Part shown: piece by piece, positions 15,055-24,294 of the stretch
Layout: each line of letters opens with the position of its first letter
Position numbering within the stretch: position 1 is the stretch's first letter
Assembly: GCA_964620555.1 (NCBI GenBank)
Contig: CAZUGZ010000019.1
Location: 1-38,781 of the forward strand
Length of the DNA stretch: 38,781 nt
From: JAPOQD01 sp964620555
Lineage (GTDB): Bacteria; Pseudomonadota; Gammaproteobacteria; Pseudomonadales; Halieaceae
Direction of reading: 5' to 3'
Program-made: the position numbers and the translations under genes
Notes under the pieces: model-generated
What the model was told of the DNA's origin: nothing
What the model saw: the letters and a program-made list of their open reading frames with translations, nothing else
The model's database searches: none

Positions 15055-17466
15055 ATGAGCCGCGCCACCGCCCTGACTCTTCCCCTGCTTCCCTTGCGCG
15101 ATGTGGTGGTTTATCCCTACATGGTCCTGCCGTTGTTCGTGGGCCGGGAGAAGTCTATCAGGGCGCTGGAATTTGCCATGGCCAACGACAAGCAGGTACT
15201 GCTGCTGGCCCAGGTCGATCCGGCTCAGGACGACCCCGATGCCGGGGATGTCTTCCAGGTGGGCACGGTATCCAGAATTCTGCAGTTGCTGAAGTTGCCG
15301 GATGGAACGATCAAGGTTCTGGTGGAAGGGGAATTTCGGGTTCGCGTCAGCGCCATTAATCAATCCGGCAAGTTCAGTATGGTCGAGGTGAGCGAAATCG
15401 AGAGCGAGGCCCCGCCGTCGGAAGAAGCCAGCGCCCTGATTCGCTCTGCCCTGGCGCAGTTTCAAAAGTATGTAGAGGCCAGCAGGAACATTTCCAACGA
15501 AGTGCTGACTTCACTGTCCGGCATCAGCGAACCAGGGCGTCTGGCCGATGGCATTGCCGTTCACCTGAATGTCGATGTCAATCAAAAGCAGCAGATTCTT
15601 GAAATTGTCAACGTCGGCGAGCGGCTTGAGCATTTGATTCGGCTGATGGCCAAGGAGATCGAGCTGTTCCAGGTGGAAAAGCGCATCCGCGGCCGGGTCA
15701 AGAAGCAGATGGAAAAGAGTCAGCGCGAGTACTACCTCAATGAACAGATGAAGGCCATTCAGAAAGAACTGAGTGAGACCGACGAGGCACCCAGTGAAAT
15801 CGACGAACTGCAGCAAAAAATAAAGGCGGCGAAGATGTCGCCGGCGGCAGAGGGCAAGGCCACTGGAGAGCTCAACAAGCTGAAAATGATGTCTCCCATG
15901 TCAGCCGAGGCCTCGGTGGTGCGCAACTATATCGACTGGATGCTGCAAGTGCCGTGGTCCAGGCGCAGCAAGGTGAAGCGTGGTCTGGGTCGCGCCAGTG
16001 AAATTCTTGACCGGGACCACTACGGGCTCGAGGAGGTCAAGGAGCGCATCCTGGAATACCTGGCGGTGCAGAAGCGGGTGCGAAAAATCAAGGGGCCGGT
16101 GCTCTGCCTGGTGGGTCCTCCCGGGGTCGGCAAGACGTCTCTGGGTGAATCCATCGCCCGAGCCACCAATCGAAAATTTGTCCGCATGGCCCTGGGTGGC
16201 GTTCGCGACGAAGCGGAAATCCGGGGCCACCGCCGGACCTATATCGGCTCAATGCCCGGCAAGATACTGCAGAAAATGGCCAAGGCGGGGGTGCGCAACC
16301 CGTTGTTTCTGCTGGATGAAGTGGACAAAATGGGGATGGACCATCGCGGCGATCCCGCCTCCGCCATGCTGGAGGTGCTGGACCCGGAGCAGAATCACGC
16401 CTTCAATGACCACTATCTGGAAGTGGACTACGACCTGTCCGACACCATGTTCCTGTGTACTTCCAATACCATGAATATCCCGGAGCCGCTGCTGGACCGG
16501 ATGGAAGTGATTCGCATTCCGGGCTACACCGAAGACGAAAAGACCAATATTGCCGAACGTTACCTGATCCCCAAACAACTCAAGGCGAATGGGCTCAAGC
16601 AGGACGAAGTGGCCATCACCACCGAGGCCATCCTGCACATCATTCGCTATTACACCCGGGAAGCCGGGGTACGGGGGCTGGAACGGGAGATCGCCAAAAT
16701 TTGCCGCAAGGCCGTCAAGGGTATCAGTCTCGGTGAATACGAGGGGCCGCTGAGCGTCGACGCTGACCTGCTGGATGATATGCTGGGAGTGCGCAAGTTC
16801 AACTTCGGCACGGCCGAACAGGAAAACAAGGTGGGACAGGTGATCGGTCTCGCCTGGACCCACGCGGGTGGCGAACTGTTGACCATAGAGGCGGCGGCAG
16901 TCACCGGCAAGGGGCGTCAGCTCAAAACCGGCTCACTGGGTGACGTCATGCAGGAGTCGATCAAGGCGGCTTATACCGTGGTTCGCAGTCGCTCACAGGT
17001 GCTGGGAATTCCGGCCAGTTACCACGATCTGCACGATGTACATATACACGTACCCGAGGGGGCCACCCCCAAGGATGGTCCCAGTGCCGGTATCGCCATG
17101 TGTACCGCGCTGGTCTCCGTGCTCACCGACACCCCGGTTCGCTCCGAGGTCGCCATGACCGGCGAAATCACCCTGCGTGGTGAGGTGTTGCCGGTTGGCG
17201 GATTGAAGGAAAAATTGCTGGCCGCTCACCGAGGTGGCATTACCACGGTTGTCATTTCCAAGGAAAACGAACGGGATCTGAAGGAGATTTCGGATAACAT
17301 CAAGGCGGACCTGGAAATACGGGCGGTAAAATGGATAGACGAGGTTTTGGCCATTGCCCTCGAGACAATGCCAAAGCCACTGTCAGAGGAAGAATACCTG
17401 GCAAATCCGATCGTAGTCGGGGGCCCCGATGAGCAGGATGAAAAAAATCGCGTAAATACGCATTAA
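15055..17466 (+). CDS. lon: ATP-dependent protease Lon
   Basis: This cytoplasmic AAA+ serine protease clears damaged proteins and short-lived regulators. The 803-residue protein has the N-terminal LON substrate-binding domain (about 10-200), a coiled helical region (about 205-280), Walker A 'GPPGVGKTS' at 354-362, Walker B 'LFLLDEVDKM' near 417-426, and the C-terminal protease domain with Ser677 in 'PKDGPSAGIA' and Lys720 in 'GGLKEK'. The C-terminal tail past about 775 is acidic and variable. It sits between clpX and hupB as usual and has its own heat-shock promoter. Confidence 0.98.
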   Translation: MSRATALTLPLLPLRDVVVYPYMVLPLFVGREKSIRALEFAMANDKQVLLLAQVDPAQDDPDAGDVFQVGTVSRILQLLKLPDGTIKVLVEGEFRVRVSAINQSGKFSMVEVSEIESEAPPSEEASALIRSALAQFQKYVEASRNISNEVLTSLSGISEPGRLADGIAVHLNVDVNQKQQILEIVNVGERLEHLIRLMAKEIELFQVEKRIRGRVKKQMEKSQREYYLNEQMKAIQKELSETDEAPSEIDELQQKIKAAKMSPAAEGKATGELNKLKMMSPMSAEASVVRNYIDWMLQVPWSRRSKVKRGLGRASEILDRDHYGLEEVKERILEYLAVQKRVRKIKGPVLCLVGPPGVGKTSLGESIARATNRKFVRMALGGVRDEAEIRGHRRTYIGSMPGKILQKMAKAGVRNPLFLLDEVDKMGMDHRGDPASAMLEVLDPEQNHAFNDHYLEVDYDLSDTMFLCTSNTMNIPEPLLDRMEVIRIPGYTEDEKTNIAERYLIPKQLKANGLKQDEVAITTEAILHIIRYYTREAGVRGLEREIAKICRKAVKGISLGEYEGPLSVDADLLDDMLGVRKFNFGTAEQENKVGQVIGLAWTHAGGELLTIEAAAVTGKGRQLKTGSLGDVMQESIKAAYTVVRSRSQVLGIPASYHDLHDVHIHVPEGATPKDGPSAGIAMCTALVSVLTDTPVRSEVAMTGEITLRGEVLPVGGLKEKLLAAHRGGITTVVISKENERDLKEISDNIKADLEIRAVKWIDEVLAIALETMPKPLSEEEYLANPIVVGGPDEQDEKNRVNTH

Positions 17467-17480
17467 TCGCTGGAAGTTCG

Positions 17481-17508
17481 TTGACCGAATTCCAGATTTT
17501 ATTATACA
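17481..17508 (+). promoter_or_regulatory. hupB promoter
   Basis: TTGACC (17481-17486) and TATACA (17503-17508) with a 16-base spacer, in the lon-hupB interval. The leader to the GTG start is about 65 bases and carries an AAAGGGGAG binding site (17566-17574). Confidence 0.6.
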
Positions 17509-17578
17509 GTTGGCGACGTCGTTACCTGTGAACTCAGGGATTTACCAATAACACGTATATCTTCTAAAGGGGAGTAGT

Positions 17579-17857
17579 GTGAACAGAACAGAACTAGTTG
17601 AAAAAGCTGCGGCTTCGGCCGACGTAAGCAAAGCTACGGCAGGCAGGGTAGTCGAAGCTGTGTTTGATTCACTCGCGGGGGCACTGGCGGATGGGGAATC
17701 AGTGTCATTGGTTGGCTTTGGCACCTTTAGTGTCAAGGACCGTGCCGCTCGCACCGGGCGAAACCCCCAGACTGGTGCATCAATCCAGATTGCGGCCTCT
17801 CGGGTTCCGAGCTTCAAGGCCGGCAAGGGGCTGAAAGACGCCGTCAATTCCCGATAG
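17579..17857 (+). CDS. hupB: DNA-binding protein HU-beta
   Basis: This small histone-like protein forms dimers that bend and compact DNA. The 92 residues have the usual HU start 'MNRTELVEKAA', the DNA-embracing beta arm signature 'GFGTFSVKDRAARTGRNP' and the tail 'SFKAGKGLKDAV'. It begins with GTG at 17579, with a strong purine-rich binding site just upstream. It has its own promoter and a strong downstream terminator, so it is probably transcribed largely on its own and at high level. Confidence 0.96.
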   Translation: MNRTELVEKAAASADVSKATAGRVVEAVFDSLAGALADGESVSLVGFGTFSVKDRAARTGRNPQTGASIQIAASRVPSFKAGKGLKDAVNSR

Positions 17858-17967
17858 GTTGTTGCGTTGCGGTAAGCCTGGGGCTGGCAGGTATTCCAGC
17901 CCTGATTTGGCGCTGAACTAACGGGCCCACAGGCCCTTCAGACACCCGCCCAACCAACGCGGCATAA

Positions 17968-17994
17968 GGCGCACTTTCCGGTGCGCCTTTTTTT
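17968..17994 (+). terminator. Intrinsic terminator after hupB
   Basis: GGCGCAC (17968-17974) and GTGCGCC (17981-17987) form a perfect 7-bp stem with a 6-base loop, followed by seven T (17988-17994). A weaker hairpin without a T-run, GGGCTGG/CCAGCCC, lies upstream at 17881-17902. The terminator ends only 31 bases before the ppiD start. Confidence 0.9.
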
Positions 17995-18025
17995 CAATAG
18001 CACTTTCACCAGAAGCATCCCGACC

Positions 18026-19900
18026 ATGTTGCAGACCATCCGCAAGAATATTCAGGGCACCATGGCCAAGGTCATCGTGGCGATCATCGTGGTTCCCTTC
18101 GCCCTGTTTGGCATCGAATCCCTGTTCGGTGGGGGGGTAGTGAAAAATGTGGCCGAAGTGAATGGGGAACCGATCAGCGCAGCGGATTTGCAACAGCAGG
18201 TCAATCTGCAGCGGCTTCAACTCATGCAATCCATGGGGGAGAATATCGACCCCTCGCTTCTGGATGATCAGATGCTGGAGGGCAGGGCACTGCAGTACCT
18301 GGTGCAAAAAATGCTGCTGTTGCAGGAGGCGGGCAGCTATGGTCTGGCGGTATCCGACCAACGCATCAATGAACTGGTCCGCTCCATGCCCGAATTTCAG
18401 AGCGATGGCAATTTTGACTCGCAACGCTATCGCCTGGTGTTATCTGATCAAGGCTATACTCCGGCCGGATTTCGTAAATTGTTGCGGGAAAACCTGCTGG
18501 TATCCCAGTTGCGCTCGGGTATCGGCGATGCGGAATTTGCCACTCCGGTCGAACTGACGCAATGGGTCACCCTGCGGGAAGAACAGAGAGACCTGCGCTA
18601 TCTGCGCCTGCCGATACAACGGTTCATGGATGACACAACCGTGAGTGATAGTGAAATTGAGGCCTGGTATGAATCCAATCAACTCCGCTACCAGACCGAG
18701 GAGAGTGTTGACCTGGAATATATCGAGCTGAAACAGGCAGATTTTGAGCCGGAACTCACCGAGGCCGAGGTCAGGGAGATGTTCGAGCTCGAGAAGGACA
18801 GCCTGGTATTGCCGGAACTGCGCGAGGTATCACATATCCTGTTCGAACGTGGTGAAGGGGAATCGGAGGCCGAGTTGCAGGCGCGAATTGCCGCAGTCGC
18901 AAGCCAGGTCGAAACGGATGCCGGCAACTTCGCCGACCTCGCCAGGGACCACTCGCAGGACCTGGGCTCCGCAAATTTCGGCGGCGAACTGGGCCTGACC
19001 AGTGGCGACAGTTTTCCTCCCGAGATTGAAGCTGTGGTAGCAGAACTCTCACTCAACCAGGTATCGGAACCGGTAGAGAGTGACTCCGGTTGGCACCTGT
19101 TATTGGTAACGGACATCCGCGGTGGCGAGATTCCGGTTTTCGATGAAGTACGCATGCAACTGGAGCAGCGTTTGCGCAGTGAAAGGGCGCGACTGGAACT
19201 GGTTCGGGTAGTCGAGAGCCTGCGTGACCTGGTATTCAACGCGGAAGACCTGCACAGTCCAGCCGAGCAACTGACCCTGGTCGTCCAGCGCGAAGACCGC
19301 GTCAGTCGCGATCGCGACCAGGGCCTGTTTGCCGACCCGCGCATCATCAGTGCCGCCTTCACTGCAGAACTGTTGGAACAGGGCTACAACAGTGAAGTGC
19401 TGGAACTGGACCCCACTCATTACGTGGTGTTGCGGGTGGTCAACCACCATCCGGCCCGGACTCCACCACTGGCGCAGGTTCGCTATCGGATAGTCGACGA
19501 AGTCCGCGAACATCGGGCACGGAGCAATGCCGTAGCCCATGCCGAACAACTGCTGGAGCAATTGCTTGCCGGCAGCACCATCGAAGAGCTGGCCCTGGCC
19601 GAAAATTTTGAATGGCAGGTGGCATTGGGAGCGACCCGGGACAATCGGCAACTGCCTCCAGCCATTCTCGAATACGTCTTCAAACTGCAGGTTCCCGGGG
19701 TCGCATTCGACTACGTCCAGAGCGATCAGGGGGATGTAGTATTATTCGAGATATTTGACGTAACCAAAGGAAATAGAAAGGAAATTTCTAGTCGTAGAGA
19801 AATGGAAATCAAAGCGCAACTGGTTGACGGCTGGGCCCGGCTATTGACTGGTGCCCATGACAAAACCCTGGCTGACAATGCCGAGGTGACCAGTAGTTAA
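18026..19900 (+). CDS. ppiD: Periplasmic chaperone PpiD
   Basis: PpiD is an inner-membrane-anchored periplasmic chaperone at the Sec translocon exit with a parvulin domain. The 624-residue protein starts 'MLQTIRKNIQGTMAKVI', has one membrane helix at about residues 14-33, a SurA-type N-terminal chaperone domain, and a rotamase-like domain (about 250-360) including 'EVSHILFERGEGES' and 'GGELGLTSGDSF'. The ATG at 18026 is chosen because any upstream extension would run into the terminator stem. The last part of the gene (19740-19810) is locally AT-rich. It follows hupB as in E. coli. Confidence 0.94.
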   Translation: MLQTIRKNIQGTMAKVIVAIIVVPFALFGIESLFGGGVVKNVAEVNGEPISAADLQQQVNLQRLQLMQSMGENIDPSLLDDQMLEGRALQYLVQKMLLLQEAGSYGLAVSDQRINELVRSMPEFQSDGNFDSQRYRLVLSDQGYTPAGFRKLLRENLLVSQLRSGIGDAEFATPVELTQWVTLREEQRDLRYLRLPIQRFMDDTTVSDSEIEAWYESNQLRYQTEESVDLEYIELKQADFEPELTEAEVREMFELEKDSLVLPELREVSHILFERGEGESEAELQARIAAVASQVETDAGNFADLARDHSQDLGSANFGGELGLTSGDSFPPEIEAVVAELSLNQVSEPVESDSGWHLLLVTDIRGGEIPVFDEVRMQLEQRLRSERARLELVRVVESLRDLVFNAEDLHSPAEQLTLVVQREDRVSRDRDQGLFADPRIISAAFTAELLEQGYNSEVLELDPTHYVVLRVVNHHPARTPPLAQVRYRIVDEVREHRARSNAVAHAEQLLEQLLAGSTIEELALAENFEWQVALGATRDNRQLPPAILEYVFKLQVPGVAFDYVQSDQGDVVLFEIFDVTKGNRKEISSRREMEIKAQLVDGWARLLTGAHDKTLADNAEVTSS

Positions 19901-19991
19901 CCGGGCCGGCGGGTCGAACGGGATGGCGCTTGCCGTTACCAGCGACCGGCCGGGCACATGAGTGAACGCATAGGCGAGAGGTGGCTTCCAC

Positions 19992-21164
19992 TTGTACCAG
20001 ATACTTACCCGCAATCAGATATCAAGCAAGGGCCTCGATCAATTCTCCCGGCAGAATTATCAGCTTGCCAGCGATTTCGCGCGACCCGATGCGATTTTAT
20101 TGCGCAGTCACAAACTGGCGCCCGAAGAGATCGGCGACAGTGTACTGGCCGTGGCGCGAGCCGGGGCCGGCACCAATAACGTTCCCGTTACCCTCTGTAC
20201 CGAACGGGGAATTCCCGTATTCAACTCACCCGGGGCCAATGCCAACTCGGTGAAAGAGTTGGTAGCCGCCGCCCTGCTGCTGGGCTCGCGCCGCATTTTC
20301 GAAGGGATTTCCTATGTCAATACGCTGGTGGATATCGACGATGAGGAGGTATTGAACAGCACCCTGGAAGACCACAAGAAAAATTTCAAGGGCAGTGAAC
20401 TGCACGGCAAGACCCTGGGTGTGGTGGGCTTGGGTGCGATTGGTTCCCTGGTCGCCGATATGGCCCTCACTTTCGGCATGAAAGTATGCGGCTATGACCC
20501 GGCACTGTCAGTGGAGGCTGCCTGGCGGGTACCCCGCCGTGTCGAGCGCATCGACTCGCTGTCCGCGATGGTCAGCCGGTGCGACTACATCACCCTGCAC
20601 CTGCCGATGCTGAAATCGACCCGGGGTGTGGTGAACGCTGAATTGCTGGACTCGATGAAGGCGGAGGCCTGTCTGCTGAATTTTGCCCGTCCGGAAGTGG
20701 TCGACGTCGCGGCAGTGGTGGCTTCTCTGGATAAGGGCAGGTTGCGCCGCTACATTACCGACTTTCCCCAGCCCGCCCTGGTCGGCAGGCGGGATGTCAT
20801 CCTGATGCCGCACATCGGTGCCTCCACCCGCGAGGCCGAAGACAACTGCGCGGTGATGGTGGTTCAGCAGTTACAGGATTTTCTGGAGCGGGGCAATATT
20901 CGCAATTCGGTGAACTTTCCGACCCTGATACTGGAACCCAGTGAGGGTGTCCGCCTGGCGATCAGCAACAGCAACGTGCCGAAAATTCTCGGTAGTCTGC
21001 TGTCCCTGCTGGCCGAGGAAAACATCAATGTAATCGACATGCTCAACAAGAGCCGGGACTCGATCGCCTACAACCTGATTGACCTGGAGGAAGCACCCAG
21101 CGCTGCGCTGCTGGACAGGATGCAAGCCGTGGACGGGGTCATCGCTGTGCGCAGGCTCCCGTAA
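19992..21164 (+). CDS. D-3-phosphoglycerate dehydrogenase-like (SerA type)
   Basis: A 390-residue D-2-hydroxyacid dehydrogenase with a C-terminal ACT domain, of the SerA type that oxidises 3-phosphoglycerate in serine synthesis. Visible motifs are 'AVARAGAGTNN', 'SPGANANSVKELV', the NAD-binding 'GVVGLGAIGSLVAD', 'HLPMLKSTRGVV', the arginine in 'FARPEVVD' and the catalytic histidine in 'HIGASTREAEDN'. The ACT domain covers about 315-390 ('LAEENINVIDMLNKSR'). The start is TTG at 19992, with GAGAGG about ten bases upstream. An ATG at 19958 is in another frame. The enzyme could act on another hydroxyacid, but the ACT domain favours SerA. Confidence 0.88.
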   Translation: MYQILTRNQISSKGLDQFSRQNYQLASDFARPDAILLRSHKLAPEEIGDSVLAVARAGAGTNNVPVTLCTERGIPVFNSPGANANSVKELVAAALLLGSRRIFEGISYVNTLVDIDDEEVLNSTLEDHKKNFKGSELHGKTLGVVGLGAIGSLVADMALTFGMKVCGYDPALSVEAAWRVPRRVERIDSLSAMVSRCDYITLHLPMLKSTRGVVNAELLDSMKAEACLLNFARPEVVDVAAVVASLDKGRLRRYITDFPQPALVGRRDVILMPHIGASTREAEDNCAVMVVQQLQDFLERGNIRNSVNFPTLILEPSEGVRLAISNSNVPKILGSLLSLLAEENINVIDMLNKSRDSIAYNLIDLEEAPSAALLDRMQAVDGVIAVRRLP

Positions 21165-21170
21165 CCTGGT

Positions 21171-21710
21171 GTGGCGGAGCGGTCTCTCGAAGCCATCTCG
21201 AAGTCGGTGACGCGGCAGAAGGTCACCGGCCAACCGCCACTCCAGCTCTGGAATCCGACGTTATCCGGCGACATCGACATCGTCATCAAGGCCGATGGCC
21301 GCTGGATTCACGAAGGCCGGCCGATCCAACGCCAGGCCCTGGTCAATTTGTTTGCCAGTGTTCTTCGTCGCGAAGCCGACGGCGAATACTACCTGGTGAC
21401 GCCAGTGGAAAAGTGGCGACTACAGGTGGAATGCCTGCCTCTGCTGGTCACCGATTTCGATATCCAGAATGCGACCGGTGAAGAGCAGAAGCTGGAGGTG
21501 GAAATCAATACCGGTCGCCGGGTGGTGGTGGGAGAATCCTGCACCCTGTTCCTCCCCGAACAGTGTCCGGGTATTCCGGGGGTCATGCTGGAGCACGGCA
21601 TAGCGGCGCTGTTTGGTCGCGCCGCCTGGTTGCGACTCGCCGAGAACCTGGAGAGCCGTGGCGCAGCGAGCGGCATTTGCAGTTGCGGAAAGTTCTACAT
21701 ATTGGGGTAA
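21171..21710 (+). CDS. DUF1285 protein
   Basis: A 179-residue cytoplasmic protein of the DUF1285 family, whose function is not known to me. The family signature is clear: 'LQLWNPTLSGDIDIVI', 'GRWIHEGRPIQRQALV' and 'FASVLRREADGEYYLVTPVE'. The start GTG at 21171 is six bases after the SerA-like stop, so the two are likely co-transcribed. The extreme C-terminus has three cysteines ('GICSCGKFY' plus one earlier), beyond the conserved core. The 3' end overlaps the convergent ETF-QO gene by 16 bases. Confidence 0.85.
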   Translation: MAERSLEAISKSVTRQKVTGQPPLQLWNPTLSGDIDIVIKADGRWIHEGRPIQRQALVNLFASVLRREADGEYYLVTPVEKWRLQVECLPLLVTDFDIQNATGEEQKLEVEINTGRRVVVGESCTLFLPEQCPGIPGVMLEHGIAALFGRAAWLRLAENLESRGAASGICSCGKFYILG

Positions 21711-23332
21711 TTCGGCCCACCCGTACCCTCCGGAGTCACCCAGACGATATTCTGTGACGGATCCTTGATGTCGCAGGTCTTGCAGTGTACACAGTTCTGC
21801 GCATTGATCTGGAAGCGGGGTCCATCGGCACCCTCCACCACTTCGTAGACTCCGGCCGGGCAATAGCGCTGTGCCGGCTCGTCCCAGGTCGGCAGGTTCA
21901 GCGAAATTGGCAGGTCGGCATCTTTGAGCACCAGGTGACACGGCTGGTCTTCCTCGTGATTGGTATTGGAGAGGAATACCGAGGACAGGCGATCAAAACT
22001 GATTTGGCCATCAGCTTTCGGATAGTCGATTTTTTTGCTTTGGGCGAGCGGTTTCAGGGTCGCGTAATCGGCTTGCCGGTCTCGCAGGGTAAAGGGCAAA
22101 CGCCCGGCGAAGAGGTTCTGCTCCATCCACACCAGTGCGGAACCGAGTAAGGTGCCGAATTTGTGCATGTATCCCGAGAAGTTGCGGGTTCGGTACAGTT
22201 CCTCATACAACCAGGAGTTTTTTATCCCGGTGGCATAAGTTTCCAGTTCCACCGGGGCGTCAGACCCCATACCCAAAGCCTGCACCACAGCTTCGGCGGC
22301 CAGCATACCGCTCTTCATGGCAGTATGATTGCCCTTGATCTTTACCGCGTTCAGGGTGCCGGCATCACAACCGAGTAACAGGCCCCCGGGGAAGTGCATG
22401 CGCGGCAGGGAATTCAATCCGCCCTTGGTGATGGCACGGGCACCATAGGCGACGCGACTGCCTCCCGCCAGGTATTTGCTGATCTGCGGCTGGTGCTTCC
22501 AGCGCTGGAATTCCTCGTAGGGGCTGACCCGCGGATTGCTGTAGTTCAGGTCGGTAATCAGACCGAGGTACACCTGCCGGTTTTCTGCGTGGTAGAGGAA
22601 GGCGCCGCCACTGGAGGCGCTTTCCCAGAGCGGCCAGCCCAGCCCGTGAACTACCAGCCCGGGCTGGTGCAGTTCGGGTGCAATCTCCCAGATTTCCTTG
22701 ATGCCGAGGGCGTAGTGCTGGGGGTCCGCTTCCCGGTCCAGTTCAAACCGGGAAATGAGCTGTTTGCCCAAATGTCCCCGGCACCCTTCGGCAAACAGCG
22801 TGTAGCGGGCATGCAGTTCCATACCGGGCAGGAAGCTGTCCTTGTGTTCCCCGGAGGCACTGACACCCATATCACCGGTGGCTACCCCCTTGACCCGGCC
22901 ATCGTCGTGATACAGCAACTCGGCGGCGGCGAAGCCCGGATAGATCTCCACTCCCAGTTGCTCGGCCTGGGCCGCCAGCCAGCGGCACAGGTTGGCCATG
23001 GAGACAATGTAGTTGCCGTGATTGCGGGTGGGCCGGGGAATCAGGAACTCGGGTAGCCTGATCGCGCTGTTGGCACCAGTGAAAAAGTAGAACCGGTCTT
23101 CGCTCACGGGGGTTGGCAGTGGTGCCTCGCGCTGCTGCCAATCGGGAAACAGTTCGTTCAAGGCACGCGGTTCGAATACCGCGCCGGAGACGATATGGGC
23201 CCCTACCTCCGAGCCCTTTTCCACTACGCAAACGCTGATCTCCCGCTGTTGTTGTGTCCCCAACTGCATGATGCGACAGGCGGCGGACAGGCCCGCCGGG
23301 CCAGCGCCCACTATCACCACGTCAAATTCCAT
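21695..23332 (-). CDS. Electron transfer flavoprotein-ubiquinone oxidoreductase
   Basis: ETF-QO passes electrons from reduced electron transfer flavoprotein to the ubiquinone pool, linking fatty acid and amino acid oxidation to respiration. The 545-residue protein has an N-terminal FAD site 'VVIVGAGPAGLSAACRI', a quinone-binding middle region, and C-terminal cysteines 'YCPAGVYE' and 'CVHCKTCDIKDP' for one [4Fe-4S] cluster. I chose the ATG at 23332, preceded by GGAACGGGA. A GTG five codons upstream is possible. The gene is divergent from etfB with an inverted repeat between them. Confidence 0.96.
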   Translation of the reverse strand: MEFDVVIVGAGPAGLSAACRIMQLGTQQQREISVCVVEKGSEVGAHIVSGAVFEPRALNELFPDWQQREAPLPTPVSEDRFYFFTGANSAIRLPEFLIPRPTRNHGNYIVSMANLCRWLAAQAEQLGVEIYPGFAAAELLYHDDGRVKGVATGDMGVSASGEHKDSFLPGMELHARYTLFAEGCRGHLGKQLISRFELDREADPQHYALGIKEIWEIAPELHQPGLVVHGLGWPLWESASSGGAFLYHAENRQVYLGLITDLNYSNPRVSPYEEFQRWKHQPQISKYLAGGSRVAYGARAITKGGLNSLPRMHFPGGLLLGCDAGTLNAVKIKGNHTAMKSGMLAAEAVVQALGMGSDAPVELETYATGIKNSWLYEELYRTRNFSGYMHKFGTLLGSALVWMEQNLFAGRLPFTLRDRQADYATLKPLAQSKKIDYPKADGQISFDRLSSVFLSNTNHEEDQPCHLVLKDADLPISLNLPTWDEPAQRYCPAGVYEVVEGADGPRFQINAQNCVHCKTCDIKDPSQNIVWVTPEGTGGPNYPNM

Positions 23333-23391
23333 CGATTCCCGTTCCACGTCGGACTGCCTCGATTACAGGTGAAAAAAACAGATGCCGCAGT

Positions 23392-23418
23392 ATAGAGTCT
23401 CGCTGTTCGAAACTCTAT
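23392..23418. promoter_or_regulatory. Inverted repeat over the ETF-QO promoter
   Basis: ATAGAGT (23392-23398) and ACTCTAT (23412-23418) are perfect inverted arms. An inner TCG/CGA pair extends the symmetry to 10 of 11 positions. On the minus strand TATACT (23394-23389) would serve as -10 and TAGAGT (23417-23412) as a weak -35 with a 17-base spacer, so the repeat covers both boxes. This is the expected geometry of a repressor operator. It does not match the PsrA motif (GAAAC-N-GTTTC) as I know it. Confidence 0.5.
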
Positions 23419-23541
23419 CGGCGAGCCCGCCCAGGGTGGTGCCCTGTTCTTGACCTGTGCCGCTGATGTGGGCATCATTGCTCGCCGAAAAAGGCTGGCT
23501 TCAGCCGCTTCCCCCGATCCTGGAAAACCTGCGGAGAATCC

Positions 23542-24294
23542 ATGAAGGTCCTGGTTGCTGTGAAGCGCGTGGTTGACTACAACGTCAAGGTTCGCGCCAA
23601 GGTCGATGGTTCCGACGTCGATCTGAACAACGTCAAGATGTCACTTAACCCATTCTGTGAAATTGCGGTCGAAGAGGCCATTCGCCTGCGCGAAGCAGGC
23701 GTGGTCAGCGAAGTGATCGCGGTGTCTGTGGGTGACAAACCCTGTCAGGAACAGATTCGCGCATCTCTTGCCCTGGGCGCGGATCGGGGTATTCAGGTGC
23801 AGGTCGAAGGCCCGGTGGAACCATTGGTAGTGGCCAAGCTGTTACGTGCAGTAGTGGCAAGGGAAGAACCGCAACTGGTGATCCTGGGCAAGCAATCCAT
23901 CGATGGCGACAACAATCAGACCGGACAGATGCTGGGGGCACTGGCCGCCATGCCCCAGGGAACCTTCGCCTCTGAAGTGAACATTGAAGGAGACCACGTC
24001 AAGGTAACCCGGGAAGTCGATGGCGGCCTGCAGACCGTGGCGCTGAAGCTGCCGGCCATCGTTACCACCGACTTGCGATTGAACGAACCCCGCTATGCTT
24101 CCCTGCCCAATATCATGAAGGCCAAGAAGAAGCAGATGGATGTCTTGACCCCCGCAGAACTGGGGGTGGAGCCCAAGGCACATTTGACTACCCTGAAAGT
24201 AGAGCCGCCACCCGAGCGCCAGGCCGGCATCATCGTGGAAAGTGTGGAGCAACTGGTGGATAAACTGAAAAACGAGGCGAAAATTATCCCATGA
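23542..24294 (+). CDS. etfB: Electron transfer flavoprotein beta subunit
   Basis: The small ETF subunit, which binds AMP and accepts electrons from acyl-CoA dehydrogenases with EtfA. The 250-residue protein begins 'MKVLVAVKRVVDYNVKVR', has the nucleotide-site motif 'GKQSIDGDNNQTGQMLGA', and the ETF-beta signature near 'TTDLRLNEPRYASLPNI'. GCGGAG lies just before the ATG. Its stop overlaps the etfA start by four bases. Confidence 0.97.
   Translation: MKVLVAVKRVVDYNVKVRAKVDGSDVDLNNVKMSLNPFCEIAVEEAIRLREAGVVSEVIAVSVGDKPCQEQIRASLALGADRGIQVQVEGPVEPLVVAKLLRAVVAREEPQLVILGKQSIDGDNNQTGQMLGALAAMPQGTFASEVNIEGDHVKVTREVDGGLQTVALKLPAIVTTDLRLNEPRYASLPNIMKAKKKQMDVLTPAELGVEPKAHLTTLKVEPPPERQAGIIVESVEQLVDKLKNEAKIIP

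Noticed and set aside
19901..19955. Possible hairpin after ppiD in a C/G-rich stretch
   Set aside because: Only 5 plus 4 base pairs around an internal bulge, with no T-run.
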